From positions 55,552,798-55,616,797 of the forward strand of contig NC_059501.1 of assembly GCF_914767665.1 (NCBI RefSeq): a stretch of DNA of 64,000 nt, read 5' to 3'. The notes under the pieces are model-generated. The model had not been told where the DNA came from, did no database searches, and saw only the letters and a program-made list of their open reading frames with translations. Positions 33,008-44,800 of the stretch are shown here, piece after piece. Positions within the stretch are counted from its first letter, which is position 1. The number at the start of each line of letters is the position of its first letter. This DNA is from Harmonia axyridis. Lineage: Eukaryota; Arthropoda; Insecta; Coleoptera; Coccinellidae. The position numbers and the translations under genes were made by a program.

Positions 33008-36000
33008 AAATATTTGAAATAAACTGTAAAAAGTTGCTGCTTGACGCTCTGCAATAGGATAACCGGCCAGCCGACCCTGTGTATTGGGAAGCGACCTTAC
33101 ATCGAGTTGTTGTGCCGTTCTACTGAGTGGTCGTATTCTGGGCGTATGTCGTAGTATCTTTTCCTTTACGTAGCGCTCTCGGTAGCGCTGGTTCCGCCAT
33201 CGGCTCTCGGCCGACCTAACGTGATGAGATGCTTTCAGTGATATTCCAGGAGTTGCAATTGTATAATTGTAACATTTGTGTTACATTTCAGACCTAATGT
33301 TACGGTGTTACGTACAATTCTGGAATAACTTGTTTGGGGTGATGTTACGAAAAGTAACCATTTACGATTGTGGTTTGTTACAATTTATGAAAGGGAATAA
33401 CAACGCTGGATGCTTTGGAAATCGAATATTAGGTGGGTCCGAAAGAAAATATTGGCCGGTATAAGTTATATTTTCCTGTTCTGAGTGGAAATATTCATTA
33501 CCGAGGGAATTTGGATATCGAAATCGATAACTCCGATTGAGTTTGAATGAATTGAATATCTAGAACTATTTTCTATTTCCTGATAATTTTTGGGTCGGCC
33601 CGGCCGACCCTGCCGACCCTGACGAGCCGTCACTGCTGCTTAGAAAGTCTTTTAAATAACAGAGAAACTCTTGTAATTGGAGACCTAAATGCCAAACATC
33701 GTGTTTGGGGAAATCTCAATAATAATACAAACGGAAGAACCCTGTTGAAATTCTTGGAAAAAAATCCAGACTGTAATCTACATTACTCACCCAGTCCTAC
33801 CCTATTTCCGTATAACAGCACCACTCCCTCAACAATAGATATTTTATTAGCAAAATCCTTTACCCGTATTAGTGAACTCGAATCTTTACCTGAGTTAAAT
33901 TCAGACCATAATGTCATAAAGTTTGAAATATTCGGAAACTTTCGTAACAATACTTCCAAAAACATCTTTGACTATTCAACTACAAACTGGAAGGAATTTC
34001 GGAGAATTCTCAATGAAAAAATAGTCATAAATAATGCCGTTAACTCTGCTGAATGTTTAGAGCAAGAACTATTGAAATTTTCAGAGTGTCTCACTTACGC
34101 ACGGAACCGTACGACAAAATCCAAAAGAATCTATCCATTCGCCGAATCACTCCCCTCATATATTGTTGACTTAATTAGACTTAGGAATAGAACTCGCAAA
34201 CGTTGGCAACGCTTTCGTGATCCCCTAGAAAAAATCAATTCTGAATCACTTTCCGCAATGATAAAAAGAGAAATCCAAATTTATAAAAATCAAGAATGGA
34301 ATAATAAACTTCAAAAACTCAATCCATCGGACGGTTCCTTGTGGAAAGTAACAAAGACTCTGAAGAAAAAAGATACTACCATACCCCAATTGAATCACGA
34401 TTCAAATTTCTTTGTCACAGACGGACAGAAAGCCGAGTTAATGGCCAAAACCTTCGAAAAAATTCACAATTTAGATCATTCTGATACTGATCGTCTCATA
34501 GAAAATACCGTGTCTGACTTTTTACGAAATTCCAACCAAAGTAACACCGAATCCAATAAATACCTAACAAATCCCTCAGATCTTCAAGAACTAATTAAAA
34601 CCCTCCCACCCAATAAATCCCCAGGACTCGATGACATCGACAACAAATTAATAAAAAATCTTTCTAAAAAAGCTTTGGTACAATTGACCTATATAGTGAA
34701 CGCTATCATAAAATTGAGTTATTGGCCCAGAATATGGAAAACCGCAATGGTGATACCTATTCATAAAGCAGGTAAAGACAAACACTCGCCTTTAAGCTAT
34801 AGGCCTATTAGTTTGTTGCCGATGTTGAGTAAACTTACAGAAAAAGTAATTTTTAACATACTCAAAAAAACGCTTGAGAGGTCGGAAATGCGAGACCCAT
34901 TTCAATTCGGATTCAAAGAAAAGCACAGTTCAACCCACCAATTAGCAAGAATCATAACCGACACCATCAATGCATTCAATAAAAAACAGAATACAGTGAT
35001 GGTACTATTAGACATAGAAAAAGCGTTTGATCGAGTTTGGATCCAAGGACTACTATACAAAATGATCAAACTTAAACTCCCCACATTCATCATAAAATTA
35101 ATTAATTCTTATCTATTAAAGAGAAAATTCATGGTCAAATTGAACCAAACATTATCAAATCCAATCACAATTTCGGCAGGTGTACCTCAAGGCTCCGTCC
35201 TTGGGCCCAAACTATTCAACTTGTATATACACGATCTCCCACCATTTCCCAATACGAAAACTGCACTTTTTGCGGATGATACCGCGATTTACGCTCATTC
35301 TTTCAGTGCAATAGTGGCTTCGAAATTATTACAATACCATTCACGAATATTGATGGATTACTATAATAGGTGGAAAATTAAAGTAAATGGAAATAAAACC
35401 GAAATGATCGTTTCCAGTAGGAAAATTAATGATAGAAATTTAGTTTCGCCTCTCACTTTTAATAATCACATCATCAAACAGAAAGAGTCTGTGAAATATC
35501 TAGGATTAACACTAGATTCAAGATTAAACTTCCACAAACACATCGATAATACATTAAGAAAAGCGTACGCCGTTAAAAGGACCCTACATTCTCTGTTGCA
35601 CAAAAACAGTTTAGTAAATACAGAAAACAAGAAACTGATTTATACTGCACTGATCCGCCCAATTATTACATACGCAGCACCTACTTGGTGTCATTTAAAA
35701 CCCACACCATTAAGCCCACTACAAAAATTCCAAAACCAAATACTGAGGATGATTTTGAAGAAAAATAGGTATACAAGGGTGACAATACTCCATGACGCCT
35801 CAGGAATTGAAACTCTGAAGGAATACATAGATGGCATAGCCTCCAAATTTTATGAAAAATCCTGTTATGTGAGCGATCCGGTTAGTCGGATAACAAAAGT
35901 TCGATTCTGTGATAAGAATCGAAATGGTCGGCATGTTCTTCCCTATGAACACCTACCAATTTTCTACGAAGAATATAAACAGTATTCTAAAAAATAGTCA

Positions 36001-36158
36001 TAAAACCCCGAAAGGTAAAACTTAAAACCCCACATCAATAATTTATATTGAACAAATTAAAGCAGGTTTTTTCTTATTTTATTTCCCTGTAAAAACAATG
36101 AAAACTTAAATTTATAAAAGAATACTCGACTTGTATGAAATTTCAACTATTGTAAGGT

Positions 36159-37276
36159 AATAAGGTCTTAGGCGGAGTTGAAGTATGTTTCTTGCTGAGA
36201 TCGACAGAAAAATGTAGTTTGAAGTAGAGGTAAGCACTCTTATTGAAAAAAGATGAAAAATGTTCTAACCAATGATCTAATTGATATGGTATTTTGGGGA
36301 ATTGTTGGGGCGATCTTAGAGAAATACGATGTTACGATTTTTGTGGAGGTCGAAAGAGTTAGTTAGTATCGCTTAGGGTCTCTTATTGAGAAGGGTTGAG
36401 AATTAGAACGTCGGTCGCGAAACCGGACTTAGATTAAAACAATTTCTTTTGAATATCAGAGTAATTTTTTTTAAGGTTGAATCAAAAATAAAGGAAATTT
36501 AGTAGATGATAGAGAGTTGAAGGAATTTTAAGTTTTTTTGGAAGAAGGAACTGTTTTAACTCTAAGAACGGTGGAATTAGGTCAGAAGTGGTAAAATAGG
36601 AATTTTTTTGGGATAAAGTTTAGAATTTGTTTTGGAATAAATTAGGTTAGATCGGAGTTCGCGGATCGGGAGTGAAGTGTTATATATAAGAAATTACACG
36701 TTTCGAGTGAACAGTTTGAAAAAATTAAAACTAGGTTTAGGCAGGGCCTAAAATACTCATCTAGCATCGTGGGATAAGGGCAAGTCCTTTGGCTATTTAC
36801 TTTTTATTTTATTTGTTGATGTTGGAATGCTTTTTTTTCGATGAAAATAAGTTTATTTGAGTAGTCCCGATTCTCCCAAATTCAGAGTTGGTATTTTGTT
36901 TCTTTTGTTTGAATAACAGATTATTTGAGACATTTTTTGTTTTTTTTCATAAAGTTTTGGCCGTTGAGTCAACATAGAAATTTCAGGGATATTGTAATTT
37001 TGGTTATTTTCATTTTTCTTTATTATATTTAGTTTTGAAATTTAAATCGATTTTTATTGACCCAGTAAACTAATCCTGTCCCTAGAGAAAGAAAATCAAC
37101 TGAAAAGACCTGTCCATTGAAGCGACGGGCCGGATTCACGCATAACATCTTGTGAATTTACATAATTATTAATTCTCCGAGACCTCTGGAAAACCGCTCT
37201 TCCAGGGGTTAAAAGAACATCTCAACCGGAGATAAATGAACGGTGGTCAACAATTCTCTGACCAACCCGTTCATGA
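36159..37276. other. unassigned sequence between two LINE copies
   Basis: GT-rich on the + strand from 36160 to about 36760, then AT-rich, then a mixed block with CTGGAAAACCGCTCTTCCAG (37188-37207, a short hairpin) just before the second LINE. It may be 5' untranslated sequence of the second LINE, but no homology was recognised. Confidence 0.35.
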
Positions 37277-38688
37277 CAATACTACACTAACCCTTCTGAA
37301 ATCAAAGCATTTATCCAAAAATTACCCACTAACAAATCCCCAGGCGAAGATCAAATTGATAATAAACTTATTAAAAATTTCTCGAAAAAAGCAATAGTCC
37401 AACTCAACTACTTGATTAATGCAATCATTTTTTTGCAATATTGGCCAAGTAGTTGGAAAAAGGCTATAATAATCCCTATTCACAAACAGGGGAAAGACAA
37501 AACGTCCCCTAAAAATTATCGACCAATAAGTTTATTATCAATGATCAGTAAACTAACAGAAAATATTATTCTCAATAGACTGACAAAATTAATAACCAAA
37601 ATTGAAATGCGGGATCCTCATCAATATGGATTTAAAGAAAAACAAATATGTAGAATAGCAGTTGAAGCTATTCATAGTTTCAATAAGAAACAAAACATGG
37701 TAATGCTGTTTCTTGATATAGAAAAAGCTTTCGGTAAAGTCTGGGTTGAAGGACTGATATACAAAATGGTACAACTAAAACTGCCACCTTTTATCATAAA
37801 ATTAATAAATTCTTACTTGAAAGAAAGAACCTTTTCAGTTAAAATGAATAATGCAATATCTCAACCCAAACATATTGAAGCAAGCGTTCCACAAGGATCA
37901 GTCCTTGGACCCAGACTTTTCAAGCTATTCATACATGATATTCCAGAGTTTCCAAACACAAACTTGGCCCTTTTTGCAGACGATACCGCGATATTTGCTA
38001 AATCTTTCCATGCGACTACCGCGAATAAACTACTACAGTATCACACAAACGTTTCAAAAAAATATTATGAAACCTGGAAAATCAGTTTGAATGAGGGTAA
38101 AACAGAACAAATTGTTTTCAACAGGAAAACCAAGAACAATAAAATATGTCCACATCTGAAAATGGGCAACAGAACCATAATCCCAAAAAATTCAGTTAAA
38201 TACTTAGGTGTAGAGCTCGATTCTAGATTAAACTTTCATAAACACATAGATCAAACCCTGGGTCGGGCCTACGCAATGTATACCTTATTCTACCCTTTAA
38301 TGTGCAGAAAAAGTAAACTAAACAGGGAATATAAAAAACTAATCTACACATCTATAATCAGACCCATCATATAACGTACGTTGCCCCTGCATGGTGTCAC
38401 CTGAAGCCGACACCATTAAAGCCCCTCCAAGTATTCCAAAACAAAATACTCAGATTGATACTCAATAAAAACAGATACAATACACGTATCACAGAACTCC
38501 ACGAATTGGCACAAATTCCTACCATAAGAGAGTATGTTGATAAAATATCATCAACATTTTATGAAAAACTGAATTATGTGAGTGATTCTACGAGGCAAAT
38601 TACCCGTATCCGAAACAACAACAAAAATCAAAACGATAAGCATATTCTGCCCTATGAAAATCTGCCGATTTTCAGGCAGTCTATTTGA
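37277..38688 (+). pseudogene. second Jockey-like LINE: ORF2 reverse-transcriptase pseudogene
   Basis: Related to the RT half of the 33644-35997 ORF2. Open from 37277 with QKLPTNKSPGEDQIDNKLIK, then YRPISLLSMISK, LDIEKAFGKVW, VPQGSVLGPRLF, LFADDTAIFA and KYLGVELDSRLNFHKH. Lesions: no ORF2 N-terminus, a short deletion after GFKEKQ, the conserved AFD of motif A reads AFG, and two extra bases near 38370 shift the frame (TYVAPAWCHLKP resumes in another frame and runs to TGA at 38686-38688). The 3' UTR carries GAGCAGGTTTTTC and ends at a TTTC microsatellite near 38975. Confidence 0.85.
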
Positions 38689-38947
38689 ACTCTATATATT
38701 TTGTACATAGTTTCTTTCAATTTCTTTGAGCAGGTTTTTCATTTTTATTTTCCTGTATAAAATCATACACATCCTAAAACGGAATTACATCATCCTTGTA
38801 CAAAAAAAAATTGTTTATAGACTTTCTGTCCCTTGTGTTATGAAAACTGTAATTAAGCAAAAATTATTTGCAAGAACTAGCAATTATATATAATTAACAA
38901 AAAACTATTGTAAAAAATATTTTGTATGAAAAACGTGTAAATAAACT

Positions 38948-38974
38948 TTTCTTCTTTCTTTCTTTCTTTCTTGC
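38948..38974. repeat. (TTTC)n at the LINE 3' end
   Basis: Five or so TTTC units directly after ATAAACTTTTC, as expected at the 3' terminus of a non-LTR element that ends in a simple repeat. Confidence 0.75.
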
Positions 38975-39069
38975 AAAGGGCAGGAAGAAGAATACAGACA
39001 TCGTGACTTAGCGATTAAACGCCTTATCGGGTAAGTGCTCAAAGAATAAAAAGAATTGGTGATCCAAAG

Positions 39070-39235
39070 GCCTGTTGCACCATACTACCACAGATTACTA
39101 GTCTGTGATACTACTCTACAACTCTTCACTTTTCATATTAATTCCGTCGGTGTCGCACGAAAAACATTCAGTTTTCCGAAGTAAAAAGTCAAGAATAGGA
39201 AAAATTTTCAAATAATAAGATGCAACAAGCCCTAA
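39070..39235. mobile_element. MITE with GGCCTGTTGCACC / GATGCAACAAGCCC ends
   Basis: About 165 bases with 13-14-bp imperfect inverted termini, plus a further ATGCAATAAGCCC end at about 39313-39328. The termini resemble PIF/Harbinger-type MITEs (compare 45567-45699). Confidence 0.55.
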
Positions 39236-39493
39236 CATTACTTCTAACGTATTGTTCAATAGCATTATTTTTCACTTTGGAAATTTGACAAATTGCAAAG
39301 AGAAGAGTAGTTAGATGCAATAAGCCCTCTTATTCAATCCATATCGCTGAATTATCCCGATTGTGGTTAGCATAGACTATTTATTATTTATTTTAGTTTG
39401 TCTATGGTGGTTAGCACTGTTATCACTTATTCTATGCAGTGAAATATTCATTTCTCTGAACAATCAACATTTACTAATCTATTTACTCGAAAC

Positions 39494-41014
39494 AGAGAGT
39501 TATTGCAACGCACAAATAAGCGATCTTTTATTAAAGGATCCTGTAATAAAGGATCCTCTATCGTGGACGTTAAAAGTGAACTATTGCAAGATGCTTTTAA
39601 CGAAAGTCAGTAAAGTGACAGATCTTTAAATTTGACATATTTATATTTGTTCACCTTTATTTAGTATTCTGATAAATCAGATGATTGAATGATTCATTTG
39701 GTAAAAGTTCATAATCGAAAATGAAAGAACAAATAGCGTTAGCAATTTTAGCTGGGACCATTATTGAGGAATTGATTTTTCATAATAGATACAGTTGGTG
39801 TAGAAAATATATCAAAACCAATTGAAACAAATCGACTACCTAGTTGACTTGGAAAATTTTTACTGCAAGTCTCGCAATCATTATCGAAGTTTATATTTAT
39901 AACTGCAAACTTCATTGTGGAAAATCATGGACACCTCTGAGATAATTTGAATGCACATAAGTGGCTTTATAGAAATAGTTATCAGCTACATGTACAGGTA
40001 AGCTATTAGCTGAATTGAACTTAAATTATATATTATATTACCTTAATTCGTTTTTAGTCTACCAATTCGTAATATGGGAGGAGCTGTACCAAACTACTGG
40101 GGTTTTATCGATGGAACTATTAGAGAAACTTGTTGACAAAGTATCATCACTATGTAAAATATCAGTCTACTTTATGTACCTGTTTGAATGGAAGTAATCA
40201 AGTATTTCTTTTTATGTTAAACCACCAGTATTGGAAGATTATTTTGTTTAACAGAATTATGTATTTTTGTACCTTATCCTACAATAACTTTGAAAAAAGT
40301 GTACTTAACGTATAATTTTATAATAACATTACTGATAATTATTTTGGTTCTGCATTGTGATTTGCTTTTTTTATGCTATGTTGATCCAAAATATAAAAAA
40401 GTACTTAGGTAACAAGTTTATCATTTTTCTTTCAAAACAATCCCATTGGTGTGTCCATATTACAGAATAAATTACTTATATTCAATATAAAAAAAATAAT
40501 ATTCAGTATGCAGTAGCTTTCTGTAACAATACTACATTATACATATAGGTAAATTCTTATTTATAACAAAATTCAGGATTTATCAGAATTATTTTTAATT
40601 CTTTTAGTAGGATCAAATTAAATATGATGTTTTGTTGAGAATCGTATAAGTTCTTGAAAAATTCGTTATTGAGAGCACATTTTTTTTCCTCGAATGAAAT
40701 GGTTTCCACGGATGCCCAAAATCAAGAAATAAAATGCAAATTTCTCAAAAAGTTTACATCATTACTTTGTTTACCTAAACAGCTACAAAAATTTATAGGT
40801 TAGTTCTTGCTGAATAACGACGGTAAATATTCGGCATCTGTCAAAATAAAAGATCCTTAAATAAAAGTTGGTCGCCTGTATTTAAATAAAGTAAGGGAGG
40901 CCTGTATTTAGATTTAAACAATCCTTAATATCTGACTCAATGCGCATGAGTACATGTCAAAATAAGAGATCCTGTAATAAAAGATCGCTTATTTGTGCGT
41001 TGCAATAACTCTCT
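39494..41014 (+). mobile_element. PIF/Harbinger-like DNA transposon remnant
   Basis: Ends are near-perfect inverted repeats of about 45 bases starting AGAGAGTTATTGCAACGC and including AAATAAGCGATCTTTTATTA. Within, on the + strand near 40078-40195, GGAVPNYWGFIDGTIRETC then HYVKYQSTL resembles the Harbinger nuclease block NxxGxIDGTxIxI...HxxKxQ; a short frame MKEQIALAILAGTIIEEL starts at 39721. Multiple frame breaks. It was probably mobilised as a non-autonomous copy. Confidence 0.6.
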
Positions 41015-41551
41015 AGTTGCTATGTTGTGGTTTGGATTGATCGACGTATTATACATATCTATGACACATTTATCTATGGCTTGACTCGACAGTTTGACAG
41101 TTTTGTAAGCAAAATTTGCAAACTTCATTAATCTATGGTTTGCAAAGTCAATAGGTGGACAGCATCAGGTGAATTTTCGATTAATTTAATATTCATCATC
41201 TATTCACTTGATTGATCATGACATAATACTTCAAACAAGAAATGAAAATATATCAATCAATAGGTGATGACCCTCATATCTTGTGGGTTTCAGATATAAA
41301 GAACCAAGTGACATGAATCAGAACGACAAGGAGGGGATCAGAATCGGCAAATGATATCATTTTAACTGAGATAAAAGAAGGCGAAAGAATTTTGCGTAAC
41401 TAAAAATTATAGGCTAAGCATTGTTTCTACAATATTCTTCTGAGAAGTTGATAATAGTTGAGTTTTGATCAGATTGAAAATCTGGATTCTTACCAAACTA
41501 TCTAAAACATTTGTTGATGTTAGTACCAAGATTAAGAACTGATAAAAGTAG

Positions 41552-41737
41552 GTAAGTTTTTTTGAAATGATTCATTAACGTACCTTCTGCTAATATATTA
41601 TTGACCTTTTTATAAATTTATATTCCTGTCAAATAGCTGATTTTGATTCTTCCTTATGTTTCAAGGACGAAATTTCTGTACAGATAATTGTGTTCTTCCT
41701 GTTTGATTTCAAAATATCTCTTTACTTTTATTCACAG
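41552..41737 (+). other. probable 5' UTR intron of gene C
   Basis: A strong donor (AG|GTAAGT at 41551/41552) and an acceptor (TTATTCACAG ending 41737) lie 90 bases before the ATG at 41827. The leader exon 41738-41902 would then carry the start codon. Inferred from splice signals only. Confidence 0.45.
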
Positions 41738-41826
41738 GCCAACAAATTTTAACTATGAAAATTGTATGAAATATTTCTCATTAGGAAATCATAAGTTTAA
41801 TTGTTATAGTTGTATCATCACACAAA

Positions 41827-44800
41827 ATGTCGCTTAATAATACTGAAGTATTCCCATATTCAGAAGAAAAATTGGTGAAAGCTGAAATGCGAATTTTATC
41901 AAGTGAGCACTTTTTCATGCATTTCGTATTCAGTGCTAATATTGTTACATTTTTAGCCTTAAAAACTCCTCATAAAACATTTTATGTGCCAATAAAACTG
42001 CCCACTGGTTCAAATGAAAAGATTTGGACAATAGCTTTCAATACCAAATCTAAAAATACTCCAATCTTGTTAGTTCATGGATTTGCAGCTGGAAGCTGTT
42101 TTTGGTTGCTCAATTTTGATGCTTTAGCTAAGAATAGACCTGTTTATGCATTAGATCTGATTGGTATGTAAACTAATCTATACAAATAATCAAATAATTG
42201 TATTCATATAATCAAGTTAAAAAAATCATGAGTGCGAAAAGTGTATAATTCAACATTATTACTTAACTAGGTTTTGGAAGATCATCAAGACCAGAGTTTG
42301 AAGACAATGGCATTGAAGCTGAAAAACAAATTGTTGATTCCATTGAGGAATGGAGGAAAGAAATGGATTTGGAAAAATTCATTCTAGTAGGGCATAGTAT
42401 GGGTGGATACATTTGCACAGCATACACTATAGATTATCCTGACAGAGTAGAACACCTAGTTTTATGTGATCCATGGGGTTTCAGTGATAGAAAAGCTTAC
42501 CCCAACATACAAATTAAGGCTCTCTGTTATTTATATTCCAAAATAAGCCCTTTGGACTTCCTAAGAACTTTAGGACCTTTAGGTGGTTATTTTAACTTCA
42601 AATTTGTCATTTTTTTATGTTGTTTAATTTACAGGACCATGGTGGATAAAAACCACTTGTGATGATATAGTTGACAATTATAAGAATGTTTTAGAGGATA
42701 GATCTATTATGGCAAAGTACATCTATCATTGTAATGCACAAAATCCAACGTGAGTACCTTTTTAAATTTCACTTGTCTGATAAAAGACCACTAAAGTTCT
42801 TCAGAATGACAACTTCCATTGCACAAATGGGAATTTTGAGATCAAAAATTTTTTTTACCCTAAAGTATTCATTAGGCTTTACTTTCCATAGGCCTTCAAC
42901 AAATCATCTCAGTTCATGTGAATTGCTTTTATATATATATATATTCTTTTGCTTTTAAATTACTATTACGAATTGAATTAGTTATTTAACAATAATGTGA
43001 TATTTAACTGACAGACAGCAATGAAGTTTCTGATAAAATAACATCATACTAATAGAGTATTCGACTGGCTGCACCAGTTCAAATTGATTCAAGCTAATTA
43101 TGTCATTTAGCCCCACAAAAATTCGAATTAATTCGCACTGGTGCAGCCAGTCGAATACGCTATTAGAGTCAAGTCATAGTTTCTGCATCCTTGATTAGGA
43201 TAGCTGCTGACTTTTATATCAAATTTCATTCAATCGGCTTTTTATATTATCCGAAAAATTATTATCAACTTGCATCAAGTGGGAAGATTTTTCAAGAAAC
43301 TATTATATCACCTGTTATTTTCACATTTGAGATTTTCAAAAGTGTATAATGAGAAAATAAACAACAAATATTTACTGTCCTTGGCTGACATCAGAAAAGA
43401 AATTTCAAAATTAGGAAGTTTTGGTTCCAAGCTACTCAACTACCCCATATTAGATTAATATAATATGGAGAACATATAAATATTGCATTCGGACGAGAAT
43501 AGGTGACTAGTTAAGAGAAACCCAGAGTCTAGTTACAATCTAAGACCAAGCAGCCTCTAAAAAAATCAATCCCTAGAGGCTCCTAAGGATGTTGTCGGCA
43601 TTAACCGCGGCATTCAAGATTCGAACCATATCACTTGAGACCATTCCTAGATAAAAATTACAACATTGTGACAAAAATTAAACCTTTCGTTGAAAATCTG
43701 CCTAGAACTGAAGATTGAATTGGAAGGAAGTTCTTAGAAATTGATGACCATGTTTGAATACATTACAAAAATTACTTGTGAATTATTCTGTATAGGAAAA
43801 AGTTAACCTTCTATATGAAAAACTTTAATTTATAAGGTATAAAATGAAGAAACCATGTTTCTTGAATCGTTATGGATTCATATAAATCAGGCTATTAGCA
43901 TTAAAATGAAATGTCATTCAAGTGGATGGTAATGTCCATCTTACAATATTTTCTTGAATACAAAATATGCAAAAAAAAGTTTGGAAAAAAGAATGAATAT
44001 TTTGGGGCCATTGGTCAGAGATAAATAACAGTTTTTCTTTTTGTGTTCAAAGAAATGATCTTATATCCTTCACAGGCCATTTTCATATCTTGAAATTTGT
44101 TACATTCAGCATTCATATTATCTTTACTAATGCATTCTGAAACAAGTTACAGAATGGGCTCCTATTCCAACACGAATGCGAAATTCCTTACTCCCTCGTC
44201 ACTTGTTTTCGAACGCATGTGTGTTGGAATTGCCTTCTGCAACAAGCATTGATTAGCATACTTCAATTCTACATGTTGAAATAAATATTATTCACAGAAA
44301 TAGTATTTGTAGACAGAGAAATAGATTTATTATTTATGCTATAGATTTGTTTAAATTCTTTGTTTTTCATAATTCAACTAACATCAAGAATGATTCATTT
44401 TAATTTTACAATGTACATATGTTTTTAGGGGTGAACAAGCTTTCACCACTATGGTGAAAAAAATAGGTAGAGCAAGAAATCCTATGATTCGAAGAGTAAA
44501 TAATTTAAGAGAAGATTTACCAGTTACAATTTTGTATGGCAAAAATACCTGGATGGACAAAGAAATGGGAAAACGAATAAAAGATATGAGACCCAATTCT
44601 ATTGATGTCAGAGTAAGTTAAAAAAATAGATGTGCTCAAAAGACTTCTTTACAGGTCTATTCATTCTCAACTTCTTTAGAAAAACACGATTTTAATTGTT
44701 TTTCTTTGTTGATAGAATGTGGATTTTCTCGTATATTTTCCGAGACTTATCAAGAGAAATTCAAAAATTAGTAAGTTTTGAATTGTAAAAAACTTTAGCA

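Larger units (their letters stand above)
31915..33635 (-). mobile_element. hAT transposon inserted in LINE ORF2, with 8-bp target duplication
   Basis: Terminal inverted repeats begin CAGTGACGGCTCGT at both ends (31915 and the complement ending 33635). The 8-bp duplication CTGCTTAG flanks it exactly (31907-31914 and 33636-33643). Subterminal GGGTCGGC/GCCGACCC words recur at both ends (near 31943 and 33590-33620). Interior: a transposase C-terminal relic on the - strand, dinucleotide microsatellites and a short tandem repeat. At 1721 bases it is too short to be autonomous. Confidence 0.92.
31551..35997 (+). pseudogene. LINE ORF2 (endonuclease + reverse transcriptase), split by a hAT insertion
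   Basis: Part 1, 31551-31914; part 2, 33644-35997. Part 1 has the endonuclease start SWNANGVRDKEYEI and the INETRL block (catalytic Glu). Part 2 opens with ETLVIGDLNAKH (GDxNAxH) and has NSDHNVIKF (SDH), then RT motifs YRPISLLPMLSK, LDIEKAFDRVW (35008-35040), GVPQGSVLGP, FADD (35269-35280) and KYLGLTLDSRLNFHKH. The reading frame of part 1 continues exactly in part 2 when the insert and one target duplicate are set aside; without the insert the frame is about 905 codons with no stop, so the element was intact or nearly so in ORF2 when it was hit. Reverse-transcriptase residues are all present. Confidence 0.9.
30949..36158 (+). mobile_element. Jockey-clade-like non-LTR retrotransposon, 5'-truncated and interrupted
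   Basis: Contains the 3' part of a gag-like ORF1 with CCHC knuckles, an ORF2 with apurinic endonuclease and reverse transcriptase, and a 3' UTR of about 160 bases that shares a GCAGGTTTTTTC...TTTTCCCTGTA block with the second LINE. A hAT element (31915-33635) splits ORF2. In-frame reading of ORF1 begins just after a TAG at 30946-30948, so the 5' end is lost. The 3' limit is approximate and no LINE target duplication was identified. It sits between hydrolase genes B and C on the same strand. Confidence 0.85.
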
